The notes under the pieces are model-generated. The model made no database searches. It saw only the letters and a program-made list of their open reading frames with translations, and was not told the DNA's origin. Source: Psychroflexus torquis ATCC 700755 (lineage in GTDB: Bacteria; Bacteroidota; Bacteroidia; Flavobacteriales; Flavobacteriaceae). From it: a DNA stretch of 64,000 nucleotides. Below are positions 1 through 8,684 of this stretch, piece by piece. The position numbers were made by a program, and so were the translations under genes. Position 1 is the stretch's first letter, and each line of letters starts with the position of its first letter. The stretch spans positions 434,001 to 498,000 of the forward strand of contig NC_018721.1 in the NCBI RefSeq assembly GCF_000153485.2. Reading direction: 5' to 3'.

Positions 1-390
1 ATCCGTATGAAGTTCTTCAATTTTCAAATTGATTTTAGGATACTTTTTTACAAAATTATTGAGAAACATGGGTAACAACGTCGGCATAACTGTAGGGATA
101 ATTCCTAGCTTAAATTCTCCACCCACAAAGCCCTTTTGTTGATCTACTATATCTTGTATCCTTACACTTTCATTGACGATATTTTTGGCCTGCTCAATAA
201 TTTTCTCCCCAACAGGAGTTAGCTTTATGGGCTTTTTGGTTCTATCAAAAATTTTTACATTCAATTCTTCTTCTAGCTTTTGAACTTGCATACTTAAGGT
301 AGGCTGAGTTACAAAAACCTTTTCTGAAGCTTTGGTGAAATTTTTATATTCCGCTACAGCGAGAACATACTTCAGTTGTGTAATTGTCAT
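1..390 (-). CDS. LysR-family (OxyR-like) transcriptional regulator, 3' part cut by window edge
   Basis: The first 130 codons are visible; the rest lies left of the window. The protein starts MTITQLKYVLAVAEYKNFTK and shows the N-terminal winged helix-turn-helix of LysR regulators, with the usual VTQPTLSMQVQKLEEELN recognition-helix region, followed by the start of the effector-binding domain (FKLGIIPTVMP near residue 92). Of the family, OxyR-type peroxide sensors are the closest resemblance I recognise, but the redox cysteines would lie in the missing part, so the ligand is open. The ATG at 390 is the natural start because the helix-turn-helix begins directly after it. It lies downstream of priA, in the same direction, with an 86-base gap holding a palindrome (430-451) that may be its own operator. 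Confidence 0.85.
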   Translation of the reverse strand, partial: MTITQLKYVLAVAEYKNFTKASEKVFVTQPTLSMQVQKLEEELNVKIFDRTKKPIKLTPVGEKIIEQAKNIVNESVRIQDIVDQQKGFVGGEFKLGIIPTVMPTLLPMFLNNFVKKYPKINLKIEELHTD

Positions 391-429
391 TAGTAAGTTG
401 TTTTATGTAAAAATACAATTCTACTAGAA

Positions 430-451
430 AATCTAATACATGTATAGGATT
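430..451. promoter_or_regulatory. candidate operator palindrome upstream of the LysR gene
   Basis: A near-perfect inverted repeat is centred between 440 and 441, with the perfect core CTA-ATACATGTAT-AG (mirror arms CTAAT/ATTAG with one swap). It contains a T-N11-A arrangement, the form usually bound by LysR regulators, and lies 40-61 bases upstream of the regulator's ATG. Autoregulation is an inference from position and symmetry only. Confidence 0.4.
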
Positions 452-476
452 TGTTAATAAATAAATGTGAAAATTT

Positions 477-2939
477 CTAATAAGGGTCTACGTTAATAAC
501 CACCTTAACTGATCGAAATTGAGCAATCACCTTAAACTTATCTACACCCGCTTCAATGTATTTTTTAGAGTTTTTCAAGGATTGGTTTTCTGGGATTTTT
601 ATAATAAGGTTTTTATGATACTCATTTCTTATTCTTGCTATAGCTGGAAATTCTGGACCTAAAATATTGGTTTTAAAAATTTGCCTATAATACAAAGCTA
701 GCCAATCTGAGGCTTCATTGAGTTTGTTGAAGTCCCTAGACTTAAATGTGATTTTAATCATCCTAAAAAGTGGTGGATACTTAAAATGCCTCCGCTCATC
801 TAGCTGTTCTTTGAACATTTCTTCAAAATTGTTGGTGGTGACTTGTTGTAATATTTTATGATAAGGATTGTACGTTTGAATTAAAACTAAGCCTTGTTCT
901 TGCGTTCTTCCAGCTCTGCCAGCAACTTGAACCAGTAACTGGAAACTTCGTTCGTGTGCTCTGAAATCTGGGAAATTCAGTAGGCTATCTGCATTCATAA
1001 CTCCAACGAGTTTTACATGCCTAAAATCCAATCCTTTTGTAAGCATCTGAGTCCCCACCAAAATATCGATCTCTCGGTTTTGAAAAGCGGAGATAATATG
1101 TTCATAAGCGTACTTTCCTCGAGTAGTATCCAAATCCATCCGCTTAATCACTTTATCCTCAAATAGAGAATTTAACTCCGTCTCTATCTGCTCTGTACCG
1201 AATCCTTTAGTACTCACATCTACAGAACCACAAGCCATACACTTGGTTTTCATTGCAGTATGATAACCACAATAATGACATCTTAGAGTGTTATTATGCT
1301 TATGGTAAGTTAGGCTTACATCACAATTAAGACATTGTGGAGCATCCCCGCAGGTATTACACTCCAAAATCGGAGAATACCCTCTTCGATTCTGAAATAT
1401 AATCACTTGCTGATCTTGGTCTAAAGTTTCCCTAATAGCCTTAAGTAGGGTTTCAGAAAAGTGACCTGTCATCTTTTTTTTACGTTGCTGATCTTTTAAA
1501 TCTACAAGCTCAACAGCTGGGGGTTTCACATTCCCAAACCGTCTGTTGAGTTGAACAAAAGCATACTTCCCCTCCCTTACATTATTGAAACTTTCTAAGC
1601 TAGGAGTGGCTGTTCCCAAGAGTGTTTGAGCTTGAAATACAGAGGCTAAAACAATCGCTGTATCTCTAGCATGGTATCTAGGTGCTGGATCAAATTGTTT
1701 GAAACTACTTTCATGAGCTTCATCTACAACGATGAGTCCGAGGTTTCTAAAAGGAAGAAAGATAGAAGAACGAACACCAATGACAATTTTTCCTTTGGTT
1801 TCATTCAAAACATGTCTATAAACTTCTACTCTTTCATTGACCGAGTATTTACTGTGATAAATAAGAACTTGATCCCCAAAATAAGCTTGTAAACGCTGGA
1901 TAAGTTGCGCTGTAAGTGCAATCTCAGGAAGCAAATAAAGGACTTGTTTACCTTCTTGAACGGCTTTATCGATTAACTTAATGTACACTTCAGTTTTCCC
2001 TGAAGATGTGACACCTTGCAATAAACAAACAGGATGTGTTTTAAACCCGCTTTCGATATCGTCGTAAGCTTTCTGTTGAAACTGATTAAATTGAATGCTA
2101 GGCTTATCTTGATGGCCTTCAAACTTTACCCTATCTGTTTGGACTAGATATTCTTCTAAAATAGATTTACTGACTAAGGCTTTTATCACAGAATCAGACA
2201 CCTCTGCTTTTTCTTTTAAGTCTTTAAGAGAAATCTGTTTTTGGCTTTGAGCGCTTAAGCTGAAAAATTTCAGTAAGGCTTCCTTTTGCTTTGGAGCTCC
2301 ACTCAGTTCTTCTATGAGTTTAGGCAAATGCTCTTCGGAACCTAAACTTTCCTTTACTTTTAAATATTTCTTTAATTTCGGCTTGTATTGCCTATTAAAT
2401 TCTTGATTGACAAGGATTAAACTTTTTTCTGCCATTGCATTTATAACAGGAAAAATAGTCTTCTTGTTTAGTATAAGGACAATCTCACTAATTTTGAGTA
2501 AAGACTGTTTTTGAAGTGCTTGTAAGATTAAATACTCTTCATCTGTAAGTGTATCGTTTTCATCTATAGTTTGAATATCAAAATCGGGATGCGGTTCAAT
2601 AGCAGTTTCACTTTCAATTAATAAAGAACTAGGTAAGGCCGATTTTAAAATTTCACCTTCTGTACACAAGTAATAATTCGCTATCCATTTCCAAAGTTTT
2701 AATTGTTCAGGAGTAACCGTGGGAGTGTTTTCCAAGATTTCTTCAATCGGTTTGGCCTCATAACGCACAGGTGGGTTTTCATGTATTTTGGCGACTATGG
2801 CAGTGTAAACTTTGCGCTTTCCAAATGGGACAGCAACACGCATGCCTATTTTAAGGTGCTCACTTTCTTGCTGTGTTATAGAATATGTAAATCTTTGTTC
2901 TAAAGCAATAGGAACAATTACATCAATATAGAAAGGCAT
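477..2939 (-). CDS. priA: primosomal protein N' (replication restart helicase PriA)
   Basis: PriA reloads the replisome at stalled forks: a superfamily 2 DNA helicase that binds forked DNA and recruits the primosome. The 820 residues show, in order, the N-terminal DNA-binding domain, a Walker A motif GVTSSGKT at about 309-316, a DEAH box at 406-409, and a zinc-binding insert with paired cysteines at about 527/530, 536/539, 554/557 and 567/570, then the C-terminal helicase domain (GTQMLTKGLDF, QVAGRAGR). Length fits the Bacteroidota form, longer than the E. coli protein (732). It is the last gene of a five-gene minus-strand operon beginning with nadC, 17 bases after the DUF2147 gene. All key motifs look intact. 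Confidence 0.97.
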   Translation of the reverse strand: MPFYIDVIVPIALEQRFTYSITQQESEHLKIGMRVAVPFGKRKVYTAIVAKIHENPPVRYEAKPIEEILENTPTVTPEQLKLWKWIANYYLCTEGEILKSALPSSLLIESETAIEPHPDFDIQTIDENDTLTDEEYLILQALQKQSLLKISEIVLILNKKTIFPVINAMAEKSLILVNQEFNRQYKPKLKKYLKVKESLGSEEHLPKLIEELSGAPKQKEALLKFFSLSAQSQKQISLKDLKEKAEVSDSVIKALVSKSILEEYLVQTDRVKFEGHQDKPSIQFNQFQQKAYDDIESGFKTHPVCLLQGVTSSGKTEVYIKLIDKAVQEGKQVLYLLPEIALTAQLIQRLQAYFGDQVLIYHSKYSVNERVEVYRHVLNETKGKIVIGVRSSIFLPFRNLGLIVVDEAHESSFKQFDPAPRYHARDTAIVLASVFQAQTLLGTATPSLESFNNVREGKYAFVQLNRRFGNVKPPAVELVDLKDQQRKKKMTGHFSETLLKAIRETLDQDQQVIIFQNRRGYSPILECNTCGDAPQCLNCDVSLTYHKHNNTLRCHYCGYHTAMKTKCMACGSVDVSTKGFGTEQIETELNSLFEDKVIKRMDLDTTRGKYAYEHIISAFQNREIDILVGTQMLTKGLDFRHVKLVGVMNADSLLNFPDFRAHERSFQLLVQVAGRAGRTQEQGLVLIQTYNPYHKILQQVTTNNFEEMFKEQLDERRHFKYPPLFRMIKITFKSRDFNKLNEASDWLALYYRQIFKTNILGPEFPAIARIRNEYHKNLIIKIPENQSLKNSKKYIEAGVDKFKVIAQFRSVKVVINVDPY

Positions 2940-2956
2940 CTCTCCACTTTTAAGAA

Positions 2957-3382
2957 TTAGTCATCAATCCTTTTCCATTCTTGTGTTCTGTACAGAAAAG
3001 ATAAATATCCTCTTACCATCAAAACGTTTGGATCATCCTCATTAAGCCACATTTTGGCATCGTAAGTTTTTCCATTTTCAGGATCGGTTACAGTTCCATC
3101 TTCGTACTTGTCTTTATCTTTAGACAAATCCTTTAAGATCAACATCCCTTCTACTTTTTGATTTTTTTGGTCACCTTTACAATGTACACAGCGCACATCT
3201 CGCTTGTCTTCTTTTAGTATTTTTTTGATCCGACCAAAGACTTTACCGTTTTGCTCATAAACCTCTACTATAGATTTTGCTAACCCAGTATTATCATCAA
3301 TAGTTTTCCACTCACCAAAAACCTCTTGAGAGGATACAAGGTTCCCAAAAAGAAAACCTATAGCATATATTAAAATCTTCAT
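2957..3382 (-). CDS. DUF2147 domain-containing secreted protein
   Basis: A 141-residue protein with an N-terminal hydrophobic signal (MKILIYAIGFLFGNLVSSQ, likely cleaved after the SQ). The rest matches the DUF2147 pattern: GEWKTIDDNTG near the mature N-terminus, GKVFGRI, a central YEDGTVTDPENGKTYDAKMW stretch and a C-terminal VRGYLSFLYRTQEWKRI. DUF2147 proteins are small lipocalin-like beta-barrel periplasmic or extracellular proteins of unknown ligand. A pair of cysteines (CVHC, near residue 65) could bind metal or form a disulfide; this is only an observation. It sits 3 bases after the chalcone-isomerase-like gene and 17 bases before priA, so it is co-transcribed with both. Confidence 0.85.
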   Translation of the reverse strand: MKILIYAIGFLFGNLVSSQEVFGEWKTIDDNTGLAKSIVEVYEQNGKVFGRIKKILKEDKRDVRCVHCKGDQKNQKVEGMLILKDLSKDKDKYEDGTVTDPENGKTYDAKMWLNEDDPNVLMVRGYLSFLYRTQEWKRIDD

Positions 3383-3385
3383 CTA

Positions 3386-3946
3386 TTATAAACTTAGCAT
3401 TCCATTCATCAGGTCTTCGTCTGCTGGTTTGTCGCAAAACCAGATTCCAAAGAGTGCTTTTTTATAATCTAAACCTTCTATGGTTCCCAACTCCTTATTA
3501 TTTTTAAATACCACAACTCCTTTAGAAGGTAAATAGGTAATATCAAAAACATCCCCAACTGAAATTTCATCAGAAAAAAACGAAATAAATTTATCTATTT
3601 TTGGACGAAAAGGTTTTGTATTACCTTTGGTAGAATTTTGGAAACCTTCCTCCACTGCAGAACTCATTTTCTTACTAGAAATTAGACCAGAAACAATATG
3701 AAGTTCAATAGCCATGAGGGCATCCTCATTCATTACTTTTGAAGCTTCTGTCATTTTTACATTGGTATACAGACCTCCAGCGTACATATCCATCCAGAAT
3801 TTTTCTCTTACTCCTGCTCCGTTTAAAGTTAATTGAGTTTCTCCAACTTCTAATGTGTTAGGGAGGTTTACACCTGCAACTTCAGTTTGAGCGATGGCTG
3901 GCATAGTCATTAAAAAAGCCATCATAAGAACATAAATAAATTTCAT
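3386..3946 (-). CDS. chalcone isomerase-like secreted protein
   Basis: A 186-residue protein with a clear signal peptide (about 1-19, ending TMPAIAQ). The mature part has the hallmarks of the bacterial chalcone-isomerase-like family: EVAGVNLPNTLEVGETQLTLNGAGVREKFWMDMYAGGLYT, then a middle block with LHIVSGLISSKKM and a C-terminal FGIWFCDKPADEDLMNGML. Plant chalcone isomerases act on flavonoids, but bacterial members of this secreted branch are thought to bind fatty acids or lipids; their role is unproven. It lies 7 bases downstream of the YihY-like gene and 3 bases before the DUF2147 gene. Both neighbours being envelope proteins makes a periplasmic ligand-binding role likely (inference). Confidence 0.85.
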   Translation of the reverse strand: MKFIYVLMMAFLMTMPAIAQTEVAGVNLPNTLEVGETQLTLNGAGVREKFWMDMYAGGLYTNVKMTEASKVMNEDALMAIELHIVSGLISSKKMSSAVEEGFQNSTKGNTKPFRPKIDKFISFFSDEISVGDVFDITYLPSKGVVVFKNNKELGTIEGLDYKKALFGIWFCDKPADEDLMNGMLSL

Positions 3947-3953
3947 AATTTTA

Positions 3954-4877
3954 TTATTTAGATTTTCGTTTTAAATTATATAAGGCTCCGTTGAGTTCAA
4001 AACCTAGCAGCAAAATATTTGAATTTAACCAAATATATAACATCAGTATTAACAAAGCTCCAATGGAACCATATAGTTTGTTGTAGGCACTAAAGTTTTC
4101 AACATAAATGGAAAATAAGTAGGTAGTCAAAACAATTAAAATAGTTGTAAAAAAGGATCCAGGAGAAAGAAAACGGGTTTTCCTACCTTCCCTTGTTCCG
4201 AAGTAATATAAGATAGAGATTCCAAGAATCAAGACTATTATCAAAATAGCAAACCGACCGTATCTAGCCAGCACTAGAGAATCTCCAACAACTCCAATAC
4301 TTGTAAACTGATCTATAACAAAGCTAAAATAAACTGTCGCTATAACAGCAATTAGTAATAGTATAGCAACAATTATAGCAACACCAACTGCTGCTATATA
4401 TTGTCTAATAATTGTCCTGTTTATTTTGGTATGATACGAAAACTCAAAGCCTGTGAAAATTGCGTTTACTCCATTAGACATAAGAAAAATGGATAAAACA
4501 AAAACAAAAGACAGGAGTCCGGCTCTAGGGTTGTTGGCTATATCAAAAAAAATATCCTGAAATAAACCTGAGGTTTGAGGTGGCAATAATTCTTCAAAAT
4601 AGTTAAGTAATTCTTGCTGGAAATCATCTATAAACCAGACAAACGGTATCAGATTTAGAACAAAAAGCAGAAAAGGAAAAATAGCCATAAAAAAGCTAAA
4701 AGCAATGGACCCCGCACGGGTTGAGAACGTTCCTTTGATAATGCCAGAGATATACAGACTCAATAAGTCATACAATGTAAGACCACCTAAACCTGGGAGT
4801 TTTAGTTGATTTGACCAGTAAGCTACTCGACTTATAAGTGGTATTTTCTTTAAGGTATCACTTATTTCAGAAGCCAT
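3954..4877 (-). CDS. YihY/BrkB family inner-membrane protein
   Basis: A 307-residue integral membrane protein with about six hydrophobic segments. It starts after a short cytoplasmic stretch containing the family motif region (FSTRAGSIAFSFFMAIFPFLLF at about 52-73) and ends with NSNILLLGFELNGALYNLKRK, which is typical of the YihY/BrkB family. The family was once labelled ribonuclease BN; that name is wrong for these proteins and should not be transferred. The biochemical role is unknown; the fold suggests a membrane transporter. The gene starts 1 base after the stop of nadC and is followed 7 bases later by the chalcone-isomerase-like gene. Confidence 0.9.
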   Translation of the reverse strand: MASEISDTLKKIPLISRVAYWSNQLKLPGLGGLTLYDLLSLYISGIIKGTFSTRAGSIAFSFFMAIFPFLLFVLNLIPFVWFIDDFQQELLNYFEELLPPQTSGLFQDIFFDIANNPRAGLLSFVFVLSIFLMSNGVNAIFTGFEFSYHTKINRTIIRQYIAAVGVAIIVAILLLIAVIATVYFSFVIDQFTSIGVVGDSLVLARYGRFAILIIVLILGISILYYFGTREGRKTRFLSPGSFFTTILIVLTTYLFSIYVENFSAYNKLYGSIGALLILMLYIWLNSNILLLGFELNGALYNLKRKSK

Positions 4878-4878
4878 A

Positions 4879-5736
4879 TTATATAGCTTTAAGGCTAAGA
4901 TCTAGATTATGGACAGAATGTGTAAGTGCCCCACTAGAGATATAATCTACACCACATTCTGCGTAGTGTTGAGCTGTTTCTAAGGTAATACCACCACTAG
5001 ATTCTGTCAAACATTTTCCATCAATAAGGTCAACTGCTTTTTTGGTTTCTTCAAAATTGAAATTGTCCAATAGGATTCTATAAACCCCCTCATTTTTAAG
5101 AATTTCCTCTACTTCTGAAAGCGATCTTGCTTCTACTACTATTTTAAGATCTAAATCTTTGGACTTAAGGTAATTTAAGGTTTTCTGTATAGCCTCTGAA
5201 ATACCACCAGCAAAATCAATGTGGTTATCTTTAAGCATGATCATATCGTACAAAGCAAACCTGTGATTTTCTCCACCTCCAATTTTTACAGCTTGTTTCT
5301 CTGGAGCTCTAAAGCCTGGTGTGGTTTTACGAGTATCTAAAATTTTGGTTTTATAATCTTTTAAAAGTGAGTAAAATTGATGTGTTTTAGTTGCAATTGC
5401 ACTCATTCGTTGCATGGCATTGAGTGCTAGGCGTTCAGATTTTAGGATGGACCTACTCGAACCTGATATATAAAAAGCAATATCCCCATAAGACATGGAG
5501 TCTCCATCTTGCATCAGTTTATCCATCTTTAGGGAAGGATCGACATAATTAAAGACTTGCTCTGCAAAATTAATTCCAGCTATAATCCCTACATCTTTTA
5601 CCAATAATTTAGCTTTTCCCATGACATTTTCTGGAATGCAAGCTATGCTAGAATGATCTCCTTCTCCGACGTCTTCTCTAATAGCATTTTGAATGATAAT
5701 CTGAACTTCTTCTGCCAATTGCTTTTCACTAATCAT
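4879..5736 (-). CDS. nadC: carboxylating nicotinate-nucleotide diphosphorylase (quinolinate phosphoribosyltransferase)
   Basis: NadC converts quinolinate and PRPP to nicotinate mononucleotide, CO2 and diphosphate in de novo NAD synthesis. The protein shows the family motifs: NAIREDVGEGDHSS near the N-terminus, the substrate-binding RKTTPGFR, KIGGGENHRFALYD, the K of LKDNH and the EARSL/SSGGI phosphate-binding barrel strands. I choose the ATG at 5736 (MISEKQLAEE, 285 residues, the usual length) rather than the in-frame TTG at 5763: the shorter form matches the family N-terminus and lies downstream of a -7 box (5761-5768). It heads the operon nadC-yihY-chalcone-DUF2147-priA and is divergent from rlmH. 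Confidence 0.95.
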   Translation of the reverse strand: MISEKQLAEEVQIIIQNAIREDVGEGDHSSIACIPENVMGKAKLLVKDVGIIAGINFAEQVFNYVDPSLKMDKLMQDGDSMSYGDIAFYISGSSRSILKSERLALNAMQRMSAIATKTHQFYSLLKDYKTKILDTRKTTPGFRAPEKQAVKIGGGENHRFALYDMIMLKDNHIDFAGGISEAIQKTLNYLKSKDLDLKIVVEARSLSEVEEILKNEGVYRILLDNFNFEETKKAVDLIDGKCLTESSGGITLETAQHYAECGVDYISSGALTHSVHNLDLSLKAI

Positions 5737-5745
5737 TCTGTTTTC

Positions 5746-5768
5746 TATTTTTGTCTCCAACAAAGTTA
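5746..5768. promoter_or_regulatory. overlapping divergent promoters, rlmH (+) and nadC (-)
   Basis: Two matches to the Bacteroidota -7 box TAnnTTTG lie here: TATTTTTG on the plus strand at 5746-5753 (30 bases before the rlmH ATG) and TAACTTTG on the minus strand at 5761-5768 (24 bases before the nadC ATG). The two boxes point at each other, so the promoters would overlap. No clear -33 TTG is seen for either. Single-motif evidence only. Confidence 0.4.
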
Positions 5769-5783
5769 ATCTTTTTTATACGG

Positions 5784-6257
5784 ATGACCATCACATTGCT
5801 CCTAGTCGGTAAGACCGACAACGCTCAGCTTCAAAACCTGGCCGCAGAATATCAAAATCGTCTTTCTCATTTTGTAAACTACAAAGTGGACGTTATTCCT
5901 GATTTAAAAAAAACCAAAAATATGGATATCGCTCTTCAAAAAGAGAAAGAAGGAGAACTCATTTTGAAAAAAATATCCACTTCAGATTTTTTGGTTCTTT
6001 TGGACGATAAAGGAGCCGAATTTACATCACTTAAATTCTCCGATTGGATACAAAAACGGATGAACTCAGGTTTGAAGCAATTGGTTTTTGTGGTTGGAGG
6101 ACCTTACGGTTTTTCTGAAGCCGTTTACAAAAGAGTAAATCAAAAAGTGTCGCTGTCCAAAATGACATTCTCCCACCAGATGATCAGATTATTTTTTACA
6201 GAACAACTCTATAGGGCTTTTTCCATTTTAAACAACCTCCCTTACCATCATGAATAA
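5784..6257 (+). CDS. rlmH: 23S rRNA (pseudouridine1915-N3)-methyltransferase
   Basis: RlmH methylates pseudouridine 1915 in helix 69 of 23S rRNA using S-adenosylmethionine. The 157-residue product is the normal family length. It starts MTITLLLVGKTDN and carries the SPOUT-class knot signature: LVLLDDKGAEFTS, then FVVGGPYGFS (SAM-binding GGPYG) and the C-terminal LSKMTFSHQMIRLFFTEQLYRA, ending with the conserved NLPYHHE tail. The ATG at 5784 is the family start; an upstream in-frame TTG at 5751 would add 11 unrelated residues. Its stop codon lies inside the left arm of the terminator shared with queA. Confidence 0.97.
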   Translation: MTITLLLVGKTDNAQLQNLAAEYQNRLSHFVNYKVDVIPDLKKTKNMDIALQKEKEGELILKKISTSDFLVLLDDKGAEFTSLKFSDWIQKRMNSGLKQLVFVVGGPYGFSEAVYKRVNQKVSLSKMTFSHQMIRLFFTEQLYRAFSILNNLPYHHE

Positions 6258-6295
6258 AAAAGGGGCTATCTAAAAAGACAGCCCCTTTTTTATTC
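6252..6295. terminator. bidirectional rho-independent terminator between rlmH and queA
   Basis: A perfect 16-base-pair stem (GAATAAAAAAGGGGCT with its complement) encloses a 12-base loop; it is GC-rich at the loop side and has A6/T6 tracts at the base, so it can terminate both converging transcripts. The rlmH stop codon TAA at 6255-6257 is part of the left arm. Confidence 0.93.
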
Positions 6296-6308
6296 AATAA
6301 GAAGGATG

Positions 6309-7358
6309 TTATATGATTAGCATAGCATCTCCATAAGAGTAAAACTTATAGTTTTCTTCTATAGCTTCCTTATAAGCTTTTTCCATTAGTTCATGACCTG
6401 CAAAGGCAGATACCATCATTAACAATGTTGATTTTGGCATGTGAAAATTAGTAATCATGCAGTTTGCAATTTTAAAATCGTAAGGAGGAAAAATAAACTT
6501 ATTGGTCCAGCCAGTAAATTCATTTAGCCTACGATTAGAACTTACAGTGCTTTCTATTGTTCTCATTACGGTTGTACCTACCGCACAAATTTTTCTTTTT
6601 TCTGACTTGGCGTTGTTGATAATAGATGTTGCTTTTTCATCTACCTTAATTTGTTCGCTGTCCATTTTGTGTTTAGATAAATCTTCAACCTCTACAGGGC
6701 TAAAAGTCCCTAAACCTATATGAAGGGTAACTTCTGCAAAATCAATTCCTTTAATTTCTAAACGCTTTAAAAGGTGTTTGGAAAAGTGAAGTCCAGCGGT
6801 AGGTGCAGCAACAGCCCCTTCTTCTTTTGCATAAATAGTTTGATAACGTTCTGCATCTTCTGGCACTACATCTCTTGTGATGTATTTTGGAAGTGGAGTT
6901 TGTCCAAGCTCAGTTAACTTAGCTCTAAAGTCTTGGTAAGAACCATCGTAGAGAAAACGTAGAGTTCTTCCTCTATTAGTAGTATTATCAATGACCTCTG
7001 CTACTAAACTTTCATCTTCACCAAAATAAAGTTTGTTACCAATTCTTATTTTTCTGGCAGGATCTACCAAAACATCCCAAAGTCTGGTTTCAGGATTGAG
7101 TTCTCTAAGCAAAAATACTTCGATTTTTGCACCGGTTTTTTCTTTGTTACCGTAAAGTCTTGCAGGAAAAACTTTGGTGTTATTGAACACCATGACGTCC
7201 TTCTCATCAAAGTAATTGATAACGTCTTTAAATATTTTATGCTCAATTGAACCATCTTTACGGTTTATCACCATCAACTTAGCTTCGTCTCTATGTTCTG
7301 AGGGAAATTGTGCTAAAAGGTTTTCAGGTAAAGTATATTCGAATTGTGAAAGTTTCAT
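6309..7358 (-). CDS. queA: S-adenosylmethionine:tRNA ribosyltransferase-isomerase
   Basis: QueA transfers the ribose part of S-adenosylmethionine to the 7-aminomethyl-7-deazaguanine base in tRNA, giving epoxyqueuosine. The protein is 349 residues from [17 protein letters not shown] and has the family blocks [62 protein letters not shown] and the C-terminal [16 protein letters not shown]...[10 protein letters not shown]. An ATG two codons upstream (7364) is possible; I prefer 7358 because the family protein begins MKLS. It converges on rlmH and appears to have its own promoter (7387-7418) rather than depending on the aroA operon upstream. Confidence 0.97.
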   Translation of the reverse strand: MKLSQFEYTLPENLLAQFPSEHRDEAKLMVINRKDGSIEHKIFKDVINYFDEKDVMVFNNTKVFPARLYGNKEKTGAKIEVFLLRELNPETRLWDVLVDPARKIRIGNKLYFGEDESLVAEVIDNTTNRGRTLRFLYDGSYQDFRAKLTELGQTPLPKYITRDVVPEDAERYQTIYAKEEGAVAAPTAGLHFSKHLLKRLEIKGIDFAEVTLHIGLGTFSPVEVEDLSKHKMDSEQIKVDEKATSIINNAKSEKRKICAVGTTVMRTIESTVSSNRRLNEFTGWTNKFIFPPYDFKIANCMITNFHMPKSTLLMMVSAFAGHELMEKAYKEAIEENYKFYSYGDAMLII

Positions 7359-7386
7359 TCCCATAGTCTGATATTTTTTAAAAATG

Positions 7387-7418
7387 CAAATATACTATCG
7401 TGAGATAGGCGATGTCAA
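7387..7418 (-). promoter_or_regulatory. queA promoter (TTG -33, TATATTTG -7)
   Basis: On the minus strand TTGAC at 7414-7418 is followed, 21 bases after the TTG, by TATATTTG at 7387-7394, a good match to the Bacteroidota -33/-7 consensus. The -7 box lies 28 bases before the queA ATG, in the 96-base gap after aroA. Confidence 0.55.
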
Positions 7419-7454
7419 GTGTTTTATTGTTTATTTAGCTTAATAAGTTTCAAA

Positions 7455-8684
7455 TCAGCGGTTTTGCTGGATACCAAGTGCTTTTATTTTTTCCCAAAAG
7501 TCTGGAAATGATTTTGAAACAACCTCTGGATTTAATATAGTCAAATCTACTTTTATAGCTAAGGGGGCAAATGCCATTGCCATTCTATGGTCTTGGTAGG
7601 TCTGTACAGAAACGGATTCCTTAAGATTCGCCTTAGGGCTTAACTGCAAAGATTCGTTGGAAATTTCTACTTCAGCTCCAAATTTTTCAATTTCAGTCTT
7701 AAGAGCCACCAGCCTATCAGTTTCTTTCACCTTCAAAGTATGTAAGCCAGTTAAATTACAGGCTATATTAAGCCCTAAACAAGTTACTGCAATAGTTTGA
7801 GCAAGATCTGGAGTGTCATTAAGGTCCAATTCAATTTTTTCAGGAAGCAATACTCCTGCTTTCTTTGAAATTAATATAGAATCCCCTTTAAATCGAGTTT
7901 CAATACCGAAAAGTTTATAAAACTCTGCTACTTTGGAATCGCCTTGTAGGCTATTTTTTTGGAATGTAGAAAGTTCAAATTCTCCCTGATCCATCAAAGC
8001 TAAGCAGCTGTAAAAATAAGATGCTGAGCTCCAGTCTGATTCTACAGCTATAGTTTTGGGTTCAATTTTGGTCTTCGGATGTACTTGAATATGAGATTCC
8101 TGTAAATCCACTTCAACACCAATAGATTTTAATGATGCGGCGGTCATCATCAAATAAGGCTTTGAAGTTACCTTTGACTGTAAGTAAATAGTGAGTCCAT
8201 TTTTAAAAGAAGGAGCAATTAACATGAGGGCAGTAATATACTGACTGCTGACGCTAGCAGGTATAGAAATTTTATCCTTTTGTAGGGATTTTCCATGAAT
8301 CTTAAGCGGAGGGAAACCTTCGCTGCCCAAATATTTGATATGACCGCCAAGTTCTCGCATAGCTTCTACCAAAATACCTATAGGACGCTCATGCATTCTT
8401 TTACTCCCTTTTAAAACAACTTCTAAGTTAGGCAACGAAGACAAGTAGGCTGTCAAGAATCTCATGGCAGTCCCAGCATGGTGGATATCTATCTCATCCC
8501 CTTTTTCTTTGAGGGTTGTTAAAGCTTTATGTAATACACGCGTATCATCACAGTCGGATAGACCACTTAATTCAATATTAGGAAACTGGGCCTTTAAAAT
8601 CAAATACCTATTGGAAATACTCTTAGAACCAGTGATATGAAGCTTGAATTTGCTTATTGATGATTGACTAAAGCTAAGCTTCAT
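7455..8684 (-). CDS. aroA: 3-phosphoshikimate 1-carboxyvinyltransferase (EPSP synthase)
   Basis: AroA joins phosphoenolpyruvate to shikimate 3-phosphate, the sixth step of the shikimate pathway. The 409-residue protein has the family features: HITGSKSISNRYLIL near the N-terminus (substrate-binding Lys and Ser), HHAGTAMRFLTAYL, the SKRMHERPIG block (Arg in ERPIG), PASVSSQYITALM, LNDTPDLAQTIAV and KVKETDRLVAL, and YQDHRMAMAFAPLA near the C-terminus. The N-terminal alignment is slightly shorter than in E. coli, normal for Bacteroidota members. The start overlaps the end of the preceding small membrane-protein gene by 4 bases, showing translational coupling. It is the last gene of the mazG-like/small protein/aroA group. 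Confidence 0.95.
   Translation of the reverse strand: MKLSFSQSSISKFKLHITGSKSISNRYLILKAQFPNIELSGLSDCDDTRVLHKALTTLKEKGDEIDIHHAGTAMRFLTAYLSSLPNLEVVLKGSKRMHERPIGILVEAMRELGGHIKYLGSEGFPPLKIHGKSLQKDKISIPASVSSQYITALMLIAPSFKNGLTIYLQSKVTSKPYLMMTAASLKSIGVEVDLQESHIQVHPKTKIEPKTIAVESDWSSASYFYSCLALMDQGEFELSTFQKNSLQGDSKVAEFYKLFGIETRFKGDSILISKKAGVLLPEKIELDLNDTPDLAQTIAVTCLGLNIACNLTGLHTLKVKETDRLVALKTEIEKFGAEVEISNESLQLSPKANLKESVSVQTYQDHRMAMAFAPLAIKVDLTILNPEVVSKSFPDFWEKIKALGIQQNR

Noticed and set aside
3954..4877. Ribonuclease BN label for the YihY-family protein
   Set aside because: The protein is an integral membrane protein with no RNase motif; the label comes from an old misassignment.
5751..5783. Upstream TTG start for rlmH
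   Set aside because: It would add 11 residues absent from the family and overlaps the promoter boxes; ATG 5784 gives the normal 157-residue protein.
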